Source: CAWEFA01 sp963851385
GTDB taxonomy: Bacteria; Bacteroidota; Bacteroidia; Bacteroidales; DTGW01
Direction: 5' to 3'
Assembly (NCBI GenBank): GCA_963851385.1
Contig: CAWKPE010000021.1
Coordinates: 1-64,000, forward strand
Length of the DNA: 64,000 nucleotides
Below the pieces are notes generated by a model, which saw only the letters and a program-made list of their open reading frames with translations, had not been told where the DNA came from and did not search any database. Of this stretch, positions 34,040 to 44,000 are shown one piece after another (within the stretch, counting starts at the first letter, position 1; each line of letters starts with the position of its first letter). The position numbers were made by a program, and so were the translations under genes.

Positions 34040-35302
34040 GTGAAATTAAGAACATCTAAATCAGATTTAAAGGGAGATATTTTAATCCCGGCTTCTAAGT
34101 CGTATACCATTAGGGCTGTTGCAATAGCAGGAATTGCTGAAGGCACCTCAGTTCTCAGTAATTATCTCGTGTCAGCTGATGCTATTTCTTGTATTAATGG
34201 ACTAAAAGAATTTGGAGCGAAGATTGAAGAAAAAGGAAAAGAATTAATCATAACCGGTACGGGAGGATTACCTAAAGCATCATGCAAAAAAATCGATGTG
34301 GGCAATTCAGGAACTTCACTGCGAATTTTAACAGGTTTGGCCTCATTAGCTGATTTTCCTATTTTGTTCGATGGCGATGGCTCTATTCGCAAAAGACCAA
34401 TGACACCTTTGCTTTCCGCTCTTGAAAAATTAGGTGCTAAAATAAATTCTACAGATGGCAAATGTCCGTTTACTATCCAAGGACCGATAAAGGGAGGAAA
34501 AACCATAGTTAATGGAATCAGTTCCCAGTTTTTGACTTCACTATTATTTGCATGCCCGCAAGCTAACGGTGACACTGAAATATCAGTTGAAGATTTGCAT
34601 GAAAGACCTTATGTGGAAATTACTTTGGATTGGCTGAGAAAATTAAATATTAATTTTGAAAAGAAAGAACTTGATTGGTTTCGAATTCCTGGAGGCCAAA
34701 AATACAAATCTTTTGAACGTAGTATTCCTGCTGATTTTTCATCAGCCACGTTTGCTGCTTGTGCGGCTGCTATTACTGATTCCGAAGTTCTGATTAAGGG
34801 CCTTGATTTTGAAGATCATCAGGGAGATAAAGAAATATTTACGTATCTCGCAAATATGGGTGCATCAGTAAAGCATACATCAGATGGCGTAATAGTTAAA
34901 GGTGGCGACCTTCATGGAATTGATATTAATATGAACAGCACTCCTGACGCTCTGCCAGCCTTGGCAGTTACAGGATGTTTTGCAAAGGGAACAACAAGGC
35001 TATTGGATGTAGCTCAGGCACGATTAAAAGAATGTGATCGTATTGCAGCTATGGCAAAGGAATTAACTAAGATGGGGGCAAAAGTTGAAGAGTTAAAAGA
35101 CGGACTCGTTATCCATCATAGCAAATTAACAGGCACTGAAGTTCACGGTTATGACGATCACAGGATGGTAATGGCTTTAGCAATTGCAGGTTTGGCTGCT
35201 AACGGTAAAACTGATATTGATACAGCAGAATCAATAAGTGTTACTTATCCAAGTTTTATAGAAGATATGAAAACAATTGGTGCAAATATTGAAAGATATT
35301 AG
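34040..35302 (+). CDS. aroA: 3-phosphoshikimate 1-carboxyvinyltransferase (EPSP synthase)
   Basis: Joins shikimate-3-phosphate and phosphoenolpyruvate in the sixth step of the shikimate pathway. 420 residues, GTG start. Seen: the shikimate-binding ASKSYTIRAVAIAG (about 19), GNSGTSLRIL (about 95), DGSIRKRP (about 117), CDRIAAMAKEL (about 333) and the closing DDHRMVMALAIAG (about 373). Followed by aroC (69-bp gap), and aroK lies beyond the transposase, so it is the first gene of an aro group. Confidence 0.96.
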   Translation: MKLRTSKSDLKGDILIPASKSYTIRAVAIAGIAEGTSVLSNYLVSADAISCINGLKEFGAKIEEKGKELIITGTGGLPKASCKKIDVGNSGTSLRILTGLASLADFPILFDGDGSIRKRPMTPLLSALEKLGAKINSTDGKCPFTIQGPIKGGKTIVNGISSQFLTSLLFACPQANGDTEISVEDLHERPYVEITLDWLRKLNINFEKKELDWFRIPGGQKYKSFERSIPADFSSATFAACAAAITDSEVLIKGLDFEDHQGDKEIFTYLANMGASVKHTSDGVIVKGGDLHGIDINMNSTPDALPALAVTGCFAKGTTRLLDVAQARLKECDRIAAMAKELTKMGAKVEELKDGLVIHHSKLTGTEVHGYDDHRMVMALAIAGLAANGKTDIDTAESISVTYPSFIEDMKTIGANIERY

Positions 35303-35370
35303 ATTCTGGATACTAGATACTAGATATAGGAATAATGAAAATAAAAAATAACAACTAAAAAACGAACAAT

Positions 35371-36690
35371 ATGCTAGGCTGTACTTACGGAAACTTATTT
35401 AAAACAACCGTTTCAGGCGGTTCATACCAGGAAGGTTTATCAATCAATATTCAGGGAGTACCTCCCGGTTATTATTTTACTGAAGAAGAAATTTATACTG
35501 ATTTAATGCTCAGGAAACCTGGACAAGGTGAGCTTACTTCTCCCAGGCGTGAAGCTGATGTACCGGTTATTTTTTCAGGTGTCAATGCAGCCAATACAAT
35601 GCCGGGTTTTAATAACAGCGGTTATACTAATGGCACTCCGCTCGTCATTTTAATTCCAAATGTTGACAGACATTTTGAACACATTGAACAATATCAACAA
35701 ACAAATCGTACTCCTCGTCCCGGACATGCTTCATATGCTTCGTACCAGAAATACGGCCAATTTGATGATTCCATAGGAGCAGGATTTTTTAGTGGAAGAT
35801 ATACCTCATCGATTGTTGCGGCCGGGTGCATAGCTAAAAGAATTCTAAAAGATCATGGAATTGAAGTAGTTTCTTTTGTCAGAGAAGCTGCTGGTATTAG
35901 AATGGGAGATGTTTCAATTGATATTATTAAAAAGAAAGCAGCAGCATATCGCGAAGTAAGAAAAAAGTATGATCCAATTTATCTCGAAATTTTTGGTTCA
36001 AATAAGATGAAGCCGGATATGCGGTTTTTCGAAAAAATAGCAATTCTCGCCGAACTTGAAAAAAGGATACCTGATATCCCAAAACCTGTTTATAATGAAG
36101 AAGAAATCAGGAAAAAATATGGAATTAATCCAAAACTCTTTTGTCCCGATCCTGAAACAGCTGATGCAATGTATAATGAGATTTTACGAATAATGAACGA
36201 AGGTGATTCATCAGGAGGAATAGTTGAAGTTGTAGTTACTGGAGTTCCCGCCGGAGTCGGAGAACCAGTTTTTAATAAACTTGATGGTGAACTTGGCCGC
36301 TTAATGAGCATAGGAACTGTTAAAGCCGTTGAAATAGGATGCGGTTTAGAAGCAGCCAAAATGCAAGGCTCGCAATCTAACGATCAATTGAGAGTTGAAA
36401 AAGGCAAAGTTAAATTTTTATCAAATAACGCTGGAGGCATAACGGGTGGTTTAACAACAGGGCAAGATATTATTGCGAGGGTTGCGGTAAAACCAACTCC
36501 AACTATTGCCAAACCACAATTGACAATTGATAAGGTAAGTCTGGAAAATAAAGAACTTGCAGCAGTAACAAGACGCGATCCTACTATCGTTGCCAGAGTG
36601 TGGCCGGTAGTAGAAGCGTTCACTGCAATGATAATTCTTGACGCTTATGCCCAGTATTTGGGATATGAAGCATTGAAGCCTAAAGATTGA
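35371..36690 (+). CDS. aroC: Chorismate synthase, long divergent form
   Basis: Converts EPSP to chorismate with reduced FMN. 439 residues against about 360 in most bacteria: there is an extra segment about 205-275 (YLEIFGSNKMKPDMRFFEK and following). The family blocks RPGHASY, GRYTSSIVAAG, SIGTVKAVEIGCG and RRDPTIVARVWPVVEA are present. The N-terminal signature GESHG is replaced: the aligned residues read GGSYQEG, so the first catalytic His and the Glu before it are absent (Tyr at the His position). Co-directional with aroA. Probably functional, judging by conservation elsewhere, but this is not proven. Confidence 0.88.
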   Translation: MLGCTYGNLFKTTVSGGSYQEGLSINIQGVPPGYYFTEEEIYTDLMLRKPGQGELTSPRREADVPVIFSGVNAANTMPGFNNSGYTNGTPLVILIPNVDRHFEHIEQYQQTNRTPRPGHASYASYQKYGQFDDSIGAGFFSGRYTSSIVAAGCIAKRILKDHGIEVVSFVREAAGIRMGDVSIDIIKKKAAAYREVRKKYDPIYLEIFGSNKMKPDMRFFEKIAILAELEKRIPDIPKPVYNEEEIRKKYGINPKLFCPDPETADAMYNEILRIMNEGDSSGGIVEVVVTGVPAGVGEPVFNKLDGELGRLMSIGTVKAVEIGCGLEAAKMQGSQSNDQLRVEKGKVKFLSNNAGGITGGLTTGQDIIARVAVKPTPTIAKPQLTIDKVSLENKELAAVTRRDPTIVARVWPVVEAFTAMIILDAYAQYLGYEALKPKD

Positions 36691-36707
36691 AAAAAAACAA
36701 TCACTTT

Positions 36708-36741
36708 AAGAGGCTGAAATGTAAAACTGCCTCTTTTTTTT
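36708..36741 (+). terminator. Rho-independent terminator of the aroA-aroC transcript
   Basis: 7-bp stem (aagaggc 36708-36714, gcctctt 36729-36735) followed by a T-run to 36741. It ends aroC and separates it from the transposase. Confidence 0.85.
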
Positions 36742-36758
36742 AATAAAAATGATCTAAA

Positions 36759-37402
36759 GAACACCATCTGTGTTCGGTTATTGTAAAGAAATATTGTAAA
36801 AAGATCACAACTCCATCGGAGTTGGATTTTTTTTAAGTCAAATATTATTTTCAATGAAATCAGGTACCTATTCACAAATTTATATTCATCTTGTTTTTGC
36901 CGTAAAAAACAGGGAATCATTTCTTATCCCTGCAATTCAGGAAGAAGTTTTTAAATTTATTGCCGGAACGATTAATAGTATGGAACATAAATCTTTGGCA
37001 GTTAACGGAATGACAGATCATATTCATTGCTTGTTAGGATTGCATCCAACGCAGTCAATTTCTGAAATAGCAAAAGAAGTAAAAAGGAGTTCAAGTAATT
37101 TTATTAATCAAAATAAGTTGTTGTCAGGTAAGTTTGAGTGGCAAACTGGTTATGGCGGATTTTCATATTCAAAGTCACAGATTGATAATGTTATTAAATA
37201 TATTATAAACCAAAAAATACATCATAAAAAGCAAACATTTAAAGATGAATATTTGGATTTTCTCAAAAAATTTGATGTTGAATATAACCCTGATTTTCTT
37301 TTTAATTTTTTTGACTAATAATCAAATGATATTCAAACCCCGATGGGGTTTCTAAAATTTTCAATTTCAATTATACTACAATAATCTAAGTCCGATGGAC
37401 TT
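36759..37402 (+). mobile_element. IS200/IS605-like (REP-associated, RAYT-type) element inside the aro cluster
   Basis: One Y1 transposase gene flanked by short hairpins: gaacac..gtgttc (36759-36775) and caactccatcggagttg (36808-36824) on the left; aaaccccgatggggttt (37335-37351) and aagtccgatggactt (37388-37402) on the right. The left hairpins carry catc and the right ones gatg at the tip, so the two sides are in inverted orientation. Single-strand hairpins are what this transposase class recognises. Exact ends are not determined. Confidence 0.65.
36854..37318 (+). CDS. Y1 (HUH) transposase, IS200/IS605 or RAYT type
   Basis: 154 residues. Single-strand DNA nuclease/ligase of the HUH family. 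Seen: HIHCLLGL (HUH pair, about 57-64) and the catalytic Tyr in the helix GGFSYSKSQIDNVIKYIINQ (about 99-118). The N-terminus SQIYIHLVFAVKNRE is typical. Frame intact. No TnpB/IscB partner. Its presence between aroC and aroK splits the aro cluster. Confidence 0.92.
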   Translation: MKSGTYSQIYIHLVFAVKNRESFLIPAIQEEVFKFIAGTINSMEHKSLAVNGMTDHIHCLLGLHPTQSISEIAKEVKRSSSNFINQNKLLSGKFEWQTGYGGFSYSKSQIDNVIKYIINQKIHHKKQTFKDEYLDFLKKFDVEYNPDFLFNFFD

Positions 37403-37491
37403 GGACCTACTTTCTTTTAAATATGACATTCGAACCGTCTAATTAGATTTTTGTTTAATTTTAATGACCTTCAAATAAGCAATCAGATAAA

Positions 37492-38031
37492 ATGAAAATT
37501 TTTCTTATCGGATTCATGGCGAGCGGAAAAACTACAGTTGGAAAAATTCTTGCTAACAGACTTCGAATGTCATTTAAGGATATTGATGCTGAAATAGAGA
37601 AAAAACATGGCATTACAGCTGGTAAATTTTATGCAGCTTATGGGGAATCTGCATTTCGCGAAACTGAAAGAAATATTCTGTTGGAATTAATTAAAGATGA
37701 TAACTTGATCCTGTCAACAGGAGGCGGCGCTCCTTGCTTTTTCGATAATATGGAAAGAATGAATCATGAAGGAATTACAGTTTATTTAAAAATGAACAAA
37801 GAAGCCATTTTACAACGCTTGCTAAAATTATCACCTGCATCAATCGCGCGTCGTTTAATGATTGCAGAGAAATCAAAAGAAGAGATTATTCAGTTTATTG
37901 AAACAAATATGAACAATAGAGAAGTTTTTTACAATAAAGCCAGAATAGTTGTTTCTAATGAAATCCAGGATGCATGTATTACCGTGGAACGCATTGTATC
38001 AGCTTTGCAATATTATGATAATAAGAATTGA
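37492..38031 (+). CDS. aroK: Shikimate kinase
   Basis: Phosphorylates shikimate at position 3. 179 residues, P-loop fold: Walker A GFMASGKTT (about 7-15), the shikimate-binding FKDIDAEIE (about 32), RETERNILLELI and GGGAP (about 80-84), and the lid ARRLMIAEKSKEEI (about 120). It shares strand with aroA and aroC across the transposase. Confidence 0.95.
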   Translation: MKIFLIGFMASGKTTVGKILANRLRMSFKDIDAEIEKKHGITAGKFYAAYGESAFRETERNILLELIKDDNLILSTGGGAPCFFDNMERMNHEGITVYLKMNKEAILQRLLKLSPASIARRLMIAEKSKEEIIQFIETNMNNREVFYNKARIVVSNEIQDACITVERIVSALQYYDNKN

Positions 38032-38082
38032 TTTTAGTATATTGCAAATTAGATTGTTTTATAGTTGAAAATATTCAAGTAA

Positions 38083-38514
38083 ATGAAAATCTCGAATCGT
38101 ACATATTATGGACTAAAATTAATGTTAAGGCTGGCTTTATCTTATAATGAAAATGTTTTATCTCTTAACGAGATAGCTGAATCGGAAAATATATCTGAAA
38201 AATTCCTCGAACATATTATATCTGCTATTAAATCAAAAGGTATTGTTAAAGTCAAGCGTGGGGCAAAAGGTGGGTATTTTCTTGCAAAACCTCCTTCAGA
38301 AATTACAATGAATGAAATCATGGGTGCATTGGAGGCCGATATATTAAATAATGAATGGAGTAAACATGAAGAGTTGACTACTGCCGATATTGTTATCAAG
38401 AAATACCTTTGGGAATTTCAAACAAATATTGATGAAATATTGAAAAATAAAACTCTTGAAGAGTTAAAAACGAGTTTTGAAACGATAAAACCAGATACCA
38501 TGTTTTATATATAA
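38083..38514 (+). CDS. Rrf2 family transcriptional regulator
   Basis: 143 residues with a winged helix-turn-helix (about 1-85: SLNEIAESENISEKFLEHII, then KVKRGAKGGYFLAKP). No cysteine is present, so it is not an Fe-S sensor of the IscR/NsrR kind and resembles the Cys-less CymR branch, which controls cysteine and methionine metabolism. The decayed sulfhydrylase gene directly downstream (38532-38707) fits such a role. 51 bp after aroK. Confidence 0.88.
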   Translation: MKISNRTYYGLKLMLRLALSYNENVLSLNEIAESENISEKFLEHIISAIKSKGIVKVKRGAKGGYFLAKPPSEITMNEIMGALEADILNNEWSKHEELTTADIVIKKYLWEFQTNIDEILKNKTLEELKTSFETIKPDTMFYI

Positions 38515-38531
38515 TACATTAAATAGACTCG

Positions 38532-38707
38532 ATGAAACCTTCATACAGCGATAACAAAACTCTGATTATTCATCCGGTATAAGTTATTTATTACAAGTTT
38601 GGAAATGTAATTTTTATTGAATTTGAATTTGTGGCAAGATGATACGTTTGTCGGTTGGAATCGAACATGTCAAAGATATTATTGACGAAATGAAGTACGT
38701 TTTATAA
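38532..38707 (+). pseudogene. Remnant of an O-acetylhomoserine/O-acetylserine sulfhydrylase-type gene (3' part)
   Basis: Two short frames that match the C-terminal end of the PLP-dependent Cys/Met-metabolism family (PF01053). First, 38532-38582 reads SDNKTLIIHPV, like the conserved KTL.IHPA block. Second, 38639-38707 reads MIRLSVGIEHVKDIIDEM and ends YVL before TAA, like the family terminus. The conserved stretch between them has gone and a stop intervenes. The 5' part of the gene is absent. Confidence 0.75.
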
Positions 38708-38744
38708 GTTATTAACAAAATTCACTATAATAAAGAAAATCATT

Positions 38745-38752
38745 TATCTTTG
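38745..38752 (+). promoter_or_regulatory. -7 promoter box for the LRR gene
   Basis: tatctttg matches TAnnTTTG. It lies about 113 bp before the start, giving a leader of about 106 nt. Confidence 0.45.
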
Positions 38753-38865
38753 TTATAGGTTCTGCAATAGATATATGCATAGTATTTAAATTTTCCGGAT
38801 ATAAACATAGCTACAGCAACACATTTTAAAATTTTAGAAGTTTCGAATTTTAAAATTCATCCAAT

Positions 38866-40818
38866 ATGAAAACTAAAATCATACTAATAGGTTTGTTTGT
38901 GTTTTTGACAATTAAACCGATGTATTCGCAAATCTACAGTCCAATTGATTCAGCTGCTTTAAGGGCAATTGATGCCGATTGCGATGCACACAATAAATTA
39001 AACTGGGACACTGAAACTAATCTTGCCAATTGGATCGGTGTAACTTGGAACAATAGCACTCCAAAAAGAGTAAATGCTCTTGAAATAAATGATGATTCAT
39101 TAACAGGCATTATGGATGTATCGTCCCTGACTAATTTGATTTATTTGTACTGTTATGATAATCAATTGACCGGCCTGAATCTATCTGGCCTGAACGACCT
39201 GACAAACTTGTACTGCTATTCTAATCAATTGACCAGCTTGGATGTATCAACTTTGACTAATCTATCAAATCTGTACTGTGGCACTAATCAATTGACCAAC
39301 CTGGATGTGACTGCCCTTACTAACCTGACAATATTGGAATGTGATGATAATCAATTGACCAGCCTGGATTTATCCGGCCTAACAAACTTGGGGTTATTGC
39401 TGTGTTCTTCTAATAAATCATTGGCCAGCCTGAATGTATCCGGTTTGACTAACCTGACGACATTAGCATGCAATGATAATAAATTAATAAGTTTAGATTT
39501 AACCAGCCTGACGAACCTGACTAATTTGATATGTGATTATAATCAATTGACAAACCTGGATATAACTGGTCTTTCAAAGCTTGCAACCTTGTATTGTAAC
39601 AATAATCAATTAACCAGTCTGAATGTATCATCCTTGATCAACCTGAAGAATTTGAATTGTTATAATAATCAATTGACCAGCCTTGATGTATCATCCCTCA
39701 CCAGTTTAACTAATTTGTCTTGTTACCACAATAAATTGCCTTTTTCATCACTTGCCACTGGTCTGAATGTTGGTACTTATAATTATATTCCCCAGGATAC
39801 TATTTTCGCACCTTTCACTCTTGCTGGAACCTATGCAATCAATTATTCTACTGAAGCATTAATAAAAGATTCAATTTCAACTTTTGGATTTTATAAAAAT
39901 GGCGCTATAGTGGATGCAGATAGTACCGGATTATTTACGACAACCGGACCTGGAGTTTATTATTGTATAATGTATAATAGCAGGTTTCCGGGTTTGATAC
40001 TAACAACAGCAAAAATTACCATATCTGGAGAAACACCAGCTTTATCGGTTTTACCGTCAACACTTGATATTCAGGATACTGCAAACAGCACTGGTATTAT
40101 AAAAGTCACTTCAAATACGGCTTGGTCTGTTTCCAGTTCAGAGGCATGGTTGGCGTTAAGCGATACATCAGGCATGCTTAATGATTCTGTAATTGTCAAT
40201 GCAACAGCAAACCAGGATACTACAATTCGTTCGGCTATTGTGACTTTTTCTGCAGCAGGAGTAATTGATCAGACTGTTACTGTTACTCAGGAAGCAAAAC
40301 CATATTTACTGGTTTCTAAACCAGTTTTACTTATTAATGCAACAACAGCTATTTTTAATATTATTTCCAATACAACTTGGACTATTAATAGTTCGGAAAC
40401 TTGGTTAACTGCAAATCCGGCTTCGGGTTCAAATAGTCATACAATAACTTTGACTGCTGAAGCAAACCCAAGCTCTTCACAACGAATTGCAGAAGTTACT
40501 ATTTCTGGAACAGGTGTTCTTTCAAATATTATTTCCGTTACACAGGCCGGTACAGCGCCATCTGAAATATCTCAAGCAGCCGTCGAAGATGTAAATATTT
40601 TTCCTTGCCCAGTAATTGATAAAGTTAAAGTGAGGCTTTCACAAAGCGAATTACCTTCTGAAATAAGTATCTATTCAATAGACGGCAAACAGCTTGCATT
40701 ACAAAAAACTACCAGCACTCTTAATGAAATTGATATGACAAAATTTAAATCCGGCATTTATATACTAAGAATTATGATGTCGGGAAATATTATAGAGAAA
40801 AAGATGATAAAGCAATAA
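38866..40818 (+). CDS. Surface leucine-rich-repeat protein with BACON domains and type IX sorting tail
   Basis: 650 residues. Signal peptide (about 1-22). A plant-type start DCDAHNKLNWDT, then about ten leucine-rich repeats of about 21 residues (about 65-300; each carries a L.YCYDNQLTSLD-like core). Then two BACON-type beta domains (about 395-480 and 485-565), which often bind carbohydrate, and a type A type IX sorting domain (VNIFPCPVIDKVKVRL ... KKMIKQ, about 580-650). Likely displayed at the cell surface, with a role in binding or adhesion. The repeats are nearly identical in places, so recombination could change their number. Confidence 0.85.
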   Translation: MKTKIILIGLFVFLTIKPMYSQIYSPIDSAALRAIDADCDAHNKLNWDTETNLANWIGVTWNNSTPKRVNALEINDDSLTGIMDVSSLTNLIYLYCYDNQLTGLNLSGLNDLTNLYCYSNQLTSLDVSTLTNLSNLYCGTNQLTNLDVTALTNLTILECDDNQLTSLDLSGLTNLGLLLCSSNKSLASLNVSGLTNLTTLACNDNKLISLDLTSLTNLTNLICDYNQLTNLDITGLSKLATLYCNNNQLTSLNVSSLINLKNLNCYNNQLTSLDVSSLTSLTNLSCYHNKLPFSSLATGLNVGTYNYIPQDTIFAPFTLAGTYAINYSTEALIKDSISTFGFYKNGAIVDADSTGLFTTTGPGVYYCIMYNSRFPGLILTTAKITISGETPALSVLPSTLDIQDTANSTGIIKVTSNTAWSVSSSEAWLALSDTSGMLNDSVIVNATANQDTTIRSAIVTFSAAGVIDQTVTVTQEAKPYLLVSKPVLLINATTAIFNIISNTTWTINSSETWLTANPASGSNSHTITLTAEANPSSSQRIAEVTISGTGVLSNIISVTQAGTAPSEISQAAVEDVNIFPCPVIDKVKVRLSQSELPSEISIYSIDGKQLALQKTTSTLNEIDMTKFKSGIYILRIMMSGNIIEKKMIKQ

Positions 40819-40901
40819 ATATAAAATATTTTTAAACTCAAATTCAACCAGGATTCCAAATTTCATTCTCAACTTATTGAATTCAGTAGTATCAAACCGT
40901 T

Positions 40902-40930
40902 ATTGTAAATCTGAATACCGGATTTACAAT
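40902..40930. terminator. Hairpin between the LRR gene and metH
   Basis: Perfect 10-bp inverted repeat (attgtaaatc / gatttacaat) with a 9-nt loop. It has no clear T-run, so its role as a terminator of the LRR gene is only possible. Confidence 0.4.
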
Positions 40931-41035
40931 ATTAGTTTGCATCTAATTTCCTATCTTTACCTGCAACAAAATTTAGTTATCTAAAACATTAAGTAAATTT
41001 CAGCTGTTATTATTTGATAAAAAAGTAAATTAGAA

Positions 41036-44000
41036 ATGTCTAAACCATCCATAAAATCTGAACTTGAGAAACGAATTCTTGTTCTCGACGGTGCTATGGG
41101 CACAATGATACAGAGATACAAGTTAAATGAAACTCAGTTCAGGGGAGAACAATTCAAGGATTTTCCTTATGATTTAAAAGGAAACAATGACTTATTATCC
41201 ATAACGCAACCAGAAATAATTAAAACTATCCACAAGGAATATCTTGAAGCCGGTGCAGATATTATTGAAACGAATACATTAAATTCTACCCGTGTTTCGC
41301 TTGCAGACTATCATATGGAAGATAAGGCATATGATATAAATCTTGCTGCTGCAAAGATTGCACTTGAATGTTGTGATGAATATTCAAAAATAACACCTGA
41401 TAAACAACGATATGTTGCAGGCTCTATTGGTCCTACAAATAAAACAGCATCAATGTCACCCGATGTCAATAATCCTGGATTTAGAGCAGTTACTTTCGAT
41501 GATTTGGTACTGGCATATACTGAACAGATAAATGGATTGCTGGATGGAGGCGCAGAACTGTTGCTTATTGAAACGATATTTGACACATTAAATGCCAAAG
41601 CTGCCTTATTTGCAATTACTGAAATATTTAATAAACGCAACCTGAGTTTGCCGGTAATGGTTTCAGGTACTATCACTGATGCCAGTGGCCGGACTCTTTC
41701 AGGACAAACTGTTGAAGCATTTCTAGCTTCAGTATCACATGTTGATTTATTAAGCATTGGTCTTAATTGTGCGTTAGGCGCAAAGGAAATGCGTCCACAC
41801 ATTGAAGAAATATCAAAAAAATCTTCATATTATGTAAGCGCATATCCTAACGCAGGTCTTCCCAACCAATTTGGACAATACGATGAATCACCTGAACAAA
41901 TGGCAGTTTTTATTGAAGACTTTGCTAAAAACAATTTTGTAAACATTGTTGGTGGTTGTTGCGGTACAACACCGGAACATATAAAAAAATTCGCAGAGGC
42001 AGTTAAAAATATTTCTCCACGCAAACGTTTAATTGTTGATACTATTACCAAATTGAGTGGATTAGAACCGTTATCTATCACTCGTGAATCGAATTTTATT
42101 AATATTGGTGAACGCACTAATGTAGCAGGTTCGAAAAAATTTGCAAATCTTATAAAAGAAGAAAAGTATGACGAAGCTCTGGCTGTAGCTCGCCAGCAGG
42201 TTGAAAACGGTGCCCAGATTATTGATGTCAATATGGATGATGCCATGCTTGATGCTGAAAAGGCTATGGTAACTTTTCTTCATTTGGTAATGACTGAACC
42301 TGATATTGCTAAAGTTCCGGTTATGATTGACTCTTCAAAATGGGAAGTTATTGAAGCCGGGCTGAAATGTATCCAGGGAAAATCAATTGTCAACTCTATT
42401 AGTTTAAAGGAAGGGAAGGAGAAATTTGTTAAGCAGGCAAAAAAAGTAAAACAATATGGTGCAGCCGCAGTTATTATGGCATTTGATGAAAAGGGACAGG
42501 CAGATTCGTTCAAGCGCAGGATTGATATATGTCAACGAGCCTATAAAATCCTGACTGAAGAAGTTCATTTTAAACCTCAGGATATTATTTTCGATCCCAA
42601 TGTTCTTGCAATTGGAACAGGAATAGAAGAGCACAATAATTATGCTGTTGATTTTATTGAAACTGTAAAATGGATTAAAGCTAACCTTCCTTATGCAAAG
42701 GTTAGCGGAGGCATCAGCAATCTTTCTTTTTCATTCAGGGGTAACAATACGGTAAGGGAAGCAATACATTCGGTATTCTTGTACCATTCTATTAAGGCAG
42801 GATTGGATATGGGCATTGTTAATGCCGGAATGTTTCAGGTATATGATGAAATACCGAAAGATCTATTAGAGCTTGTTGAAGATTTGGTTTTGAACCGCAG
42901 ACCAGATGCAACGGAACGATTGATAGAGTTCGCTGAAAAACTTAAGGTTGATACAAAAAGTTCTGCAATTACAGAAGAGTGGCGCAATCAATCTTTGGAA
43001 GAAAGACTTAAGCATTCTTTAATCAAAGGTATTACTGATTATATTGATGTAGATATTGAGGAAGCAATTAAAAAATATCCTAAGCCAATTGAAATTATTG
43101 AAGGACCGTTAATGGATGGAATGAGTATTGTAGGTGATTTATTTGGCAGCGGTAAAATGTTTTTGCCACAGGTAGTAAAAAGTGCACGAGTAATGAAAAA
43201 ATCCGTTGCAATTTTGAATCCTTACATTGAAAAGGAAAAAGAAAAATCTGGAAAAAGTACTGCTGCCGGTAAAGTTTTACTAGCCACTGTAAAAGGTGAT
43301 GTGCATGATATTGGTAAAAACCTGGTTGGAGTGGTTTTGTCATGTAACAATTACGAAGTAATTGATTTGGGAGTAATGGTACCCAGTGAAAAAATTCTCG
43401 AAACTGCACGTGAAGAAAAGGTAGATATTATTGGATTGAGTGGACTTATAACTCCTTCACTCGAAGAAATGGCACATATAGCTTCGGAGATGGAACGCCA
43501 GGGTTTTGATATACCTTTAATAATAGGTGGTGCTACTACTTCACGGATTCATACTGCTGTAAAACTGGAACCCGTTTATAATCATGGTGTAATTCATGTT
43601 AAAGATGCATCTAAAAGTGTTCCGGTAGTGAGCAATTTGCTTTCAAGTTCAATGAAAAAAGATTTTTTGAACAAAGTGAAAAAAGAATATGCTGACTTAC
43701 GCGAATCTTACGGCAGTGCAAAAGCTAAATTAAATTATATCTCAATTGGTGAAGCGAGGAAAAATAAGCTTTCAATTAACTGGAATCAAAGTTTATTTCA
43801 TAAACCAAATTTTACCGGGATAAAAGTGTTAAATGATTATTCAATTGAGGAAATCAGAAAATATATAAGTTGGATATTTTTCTTTATTGTTTGGCAGATT
43901 AAAGGTAAATATCCTGATATACTTAAAGATCCTGAAAAAGGTAAAGAAGCCCGTAAATTATTTGACGATGCTAACCGCATGCTTGATGAACTACAAAAAA

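Noticed and set aside
40819..41035. Cobalamin or SAM riboswitch upstream of metH
   Set aside because: I found no B12 box or SAM-aptamer core. The leader has only a simple hairpin at 40902-40930.
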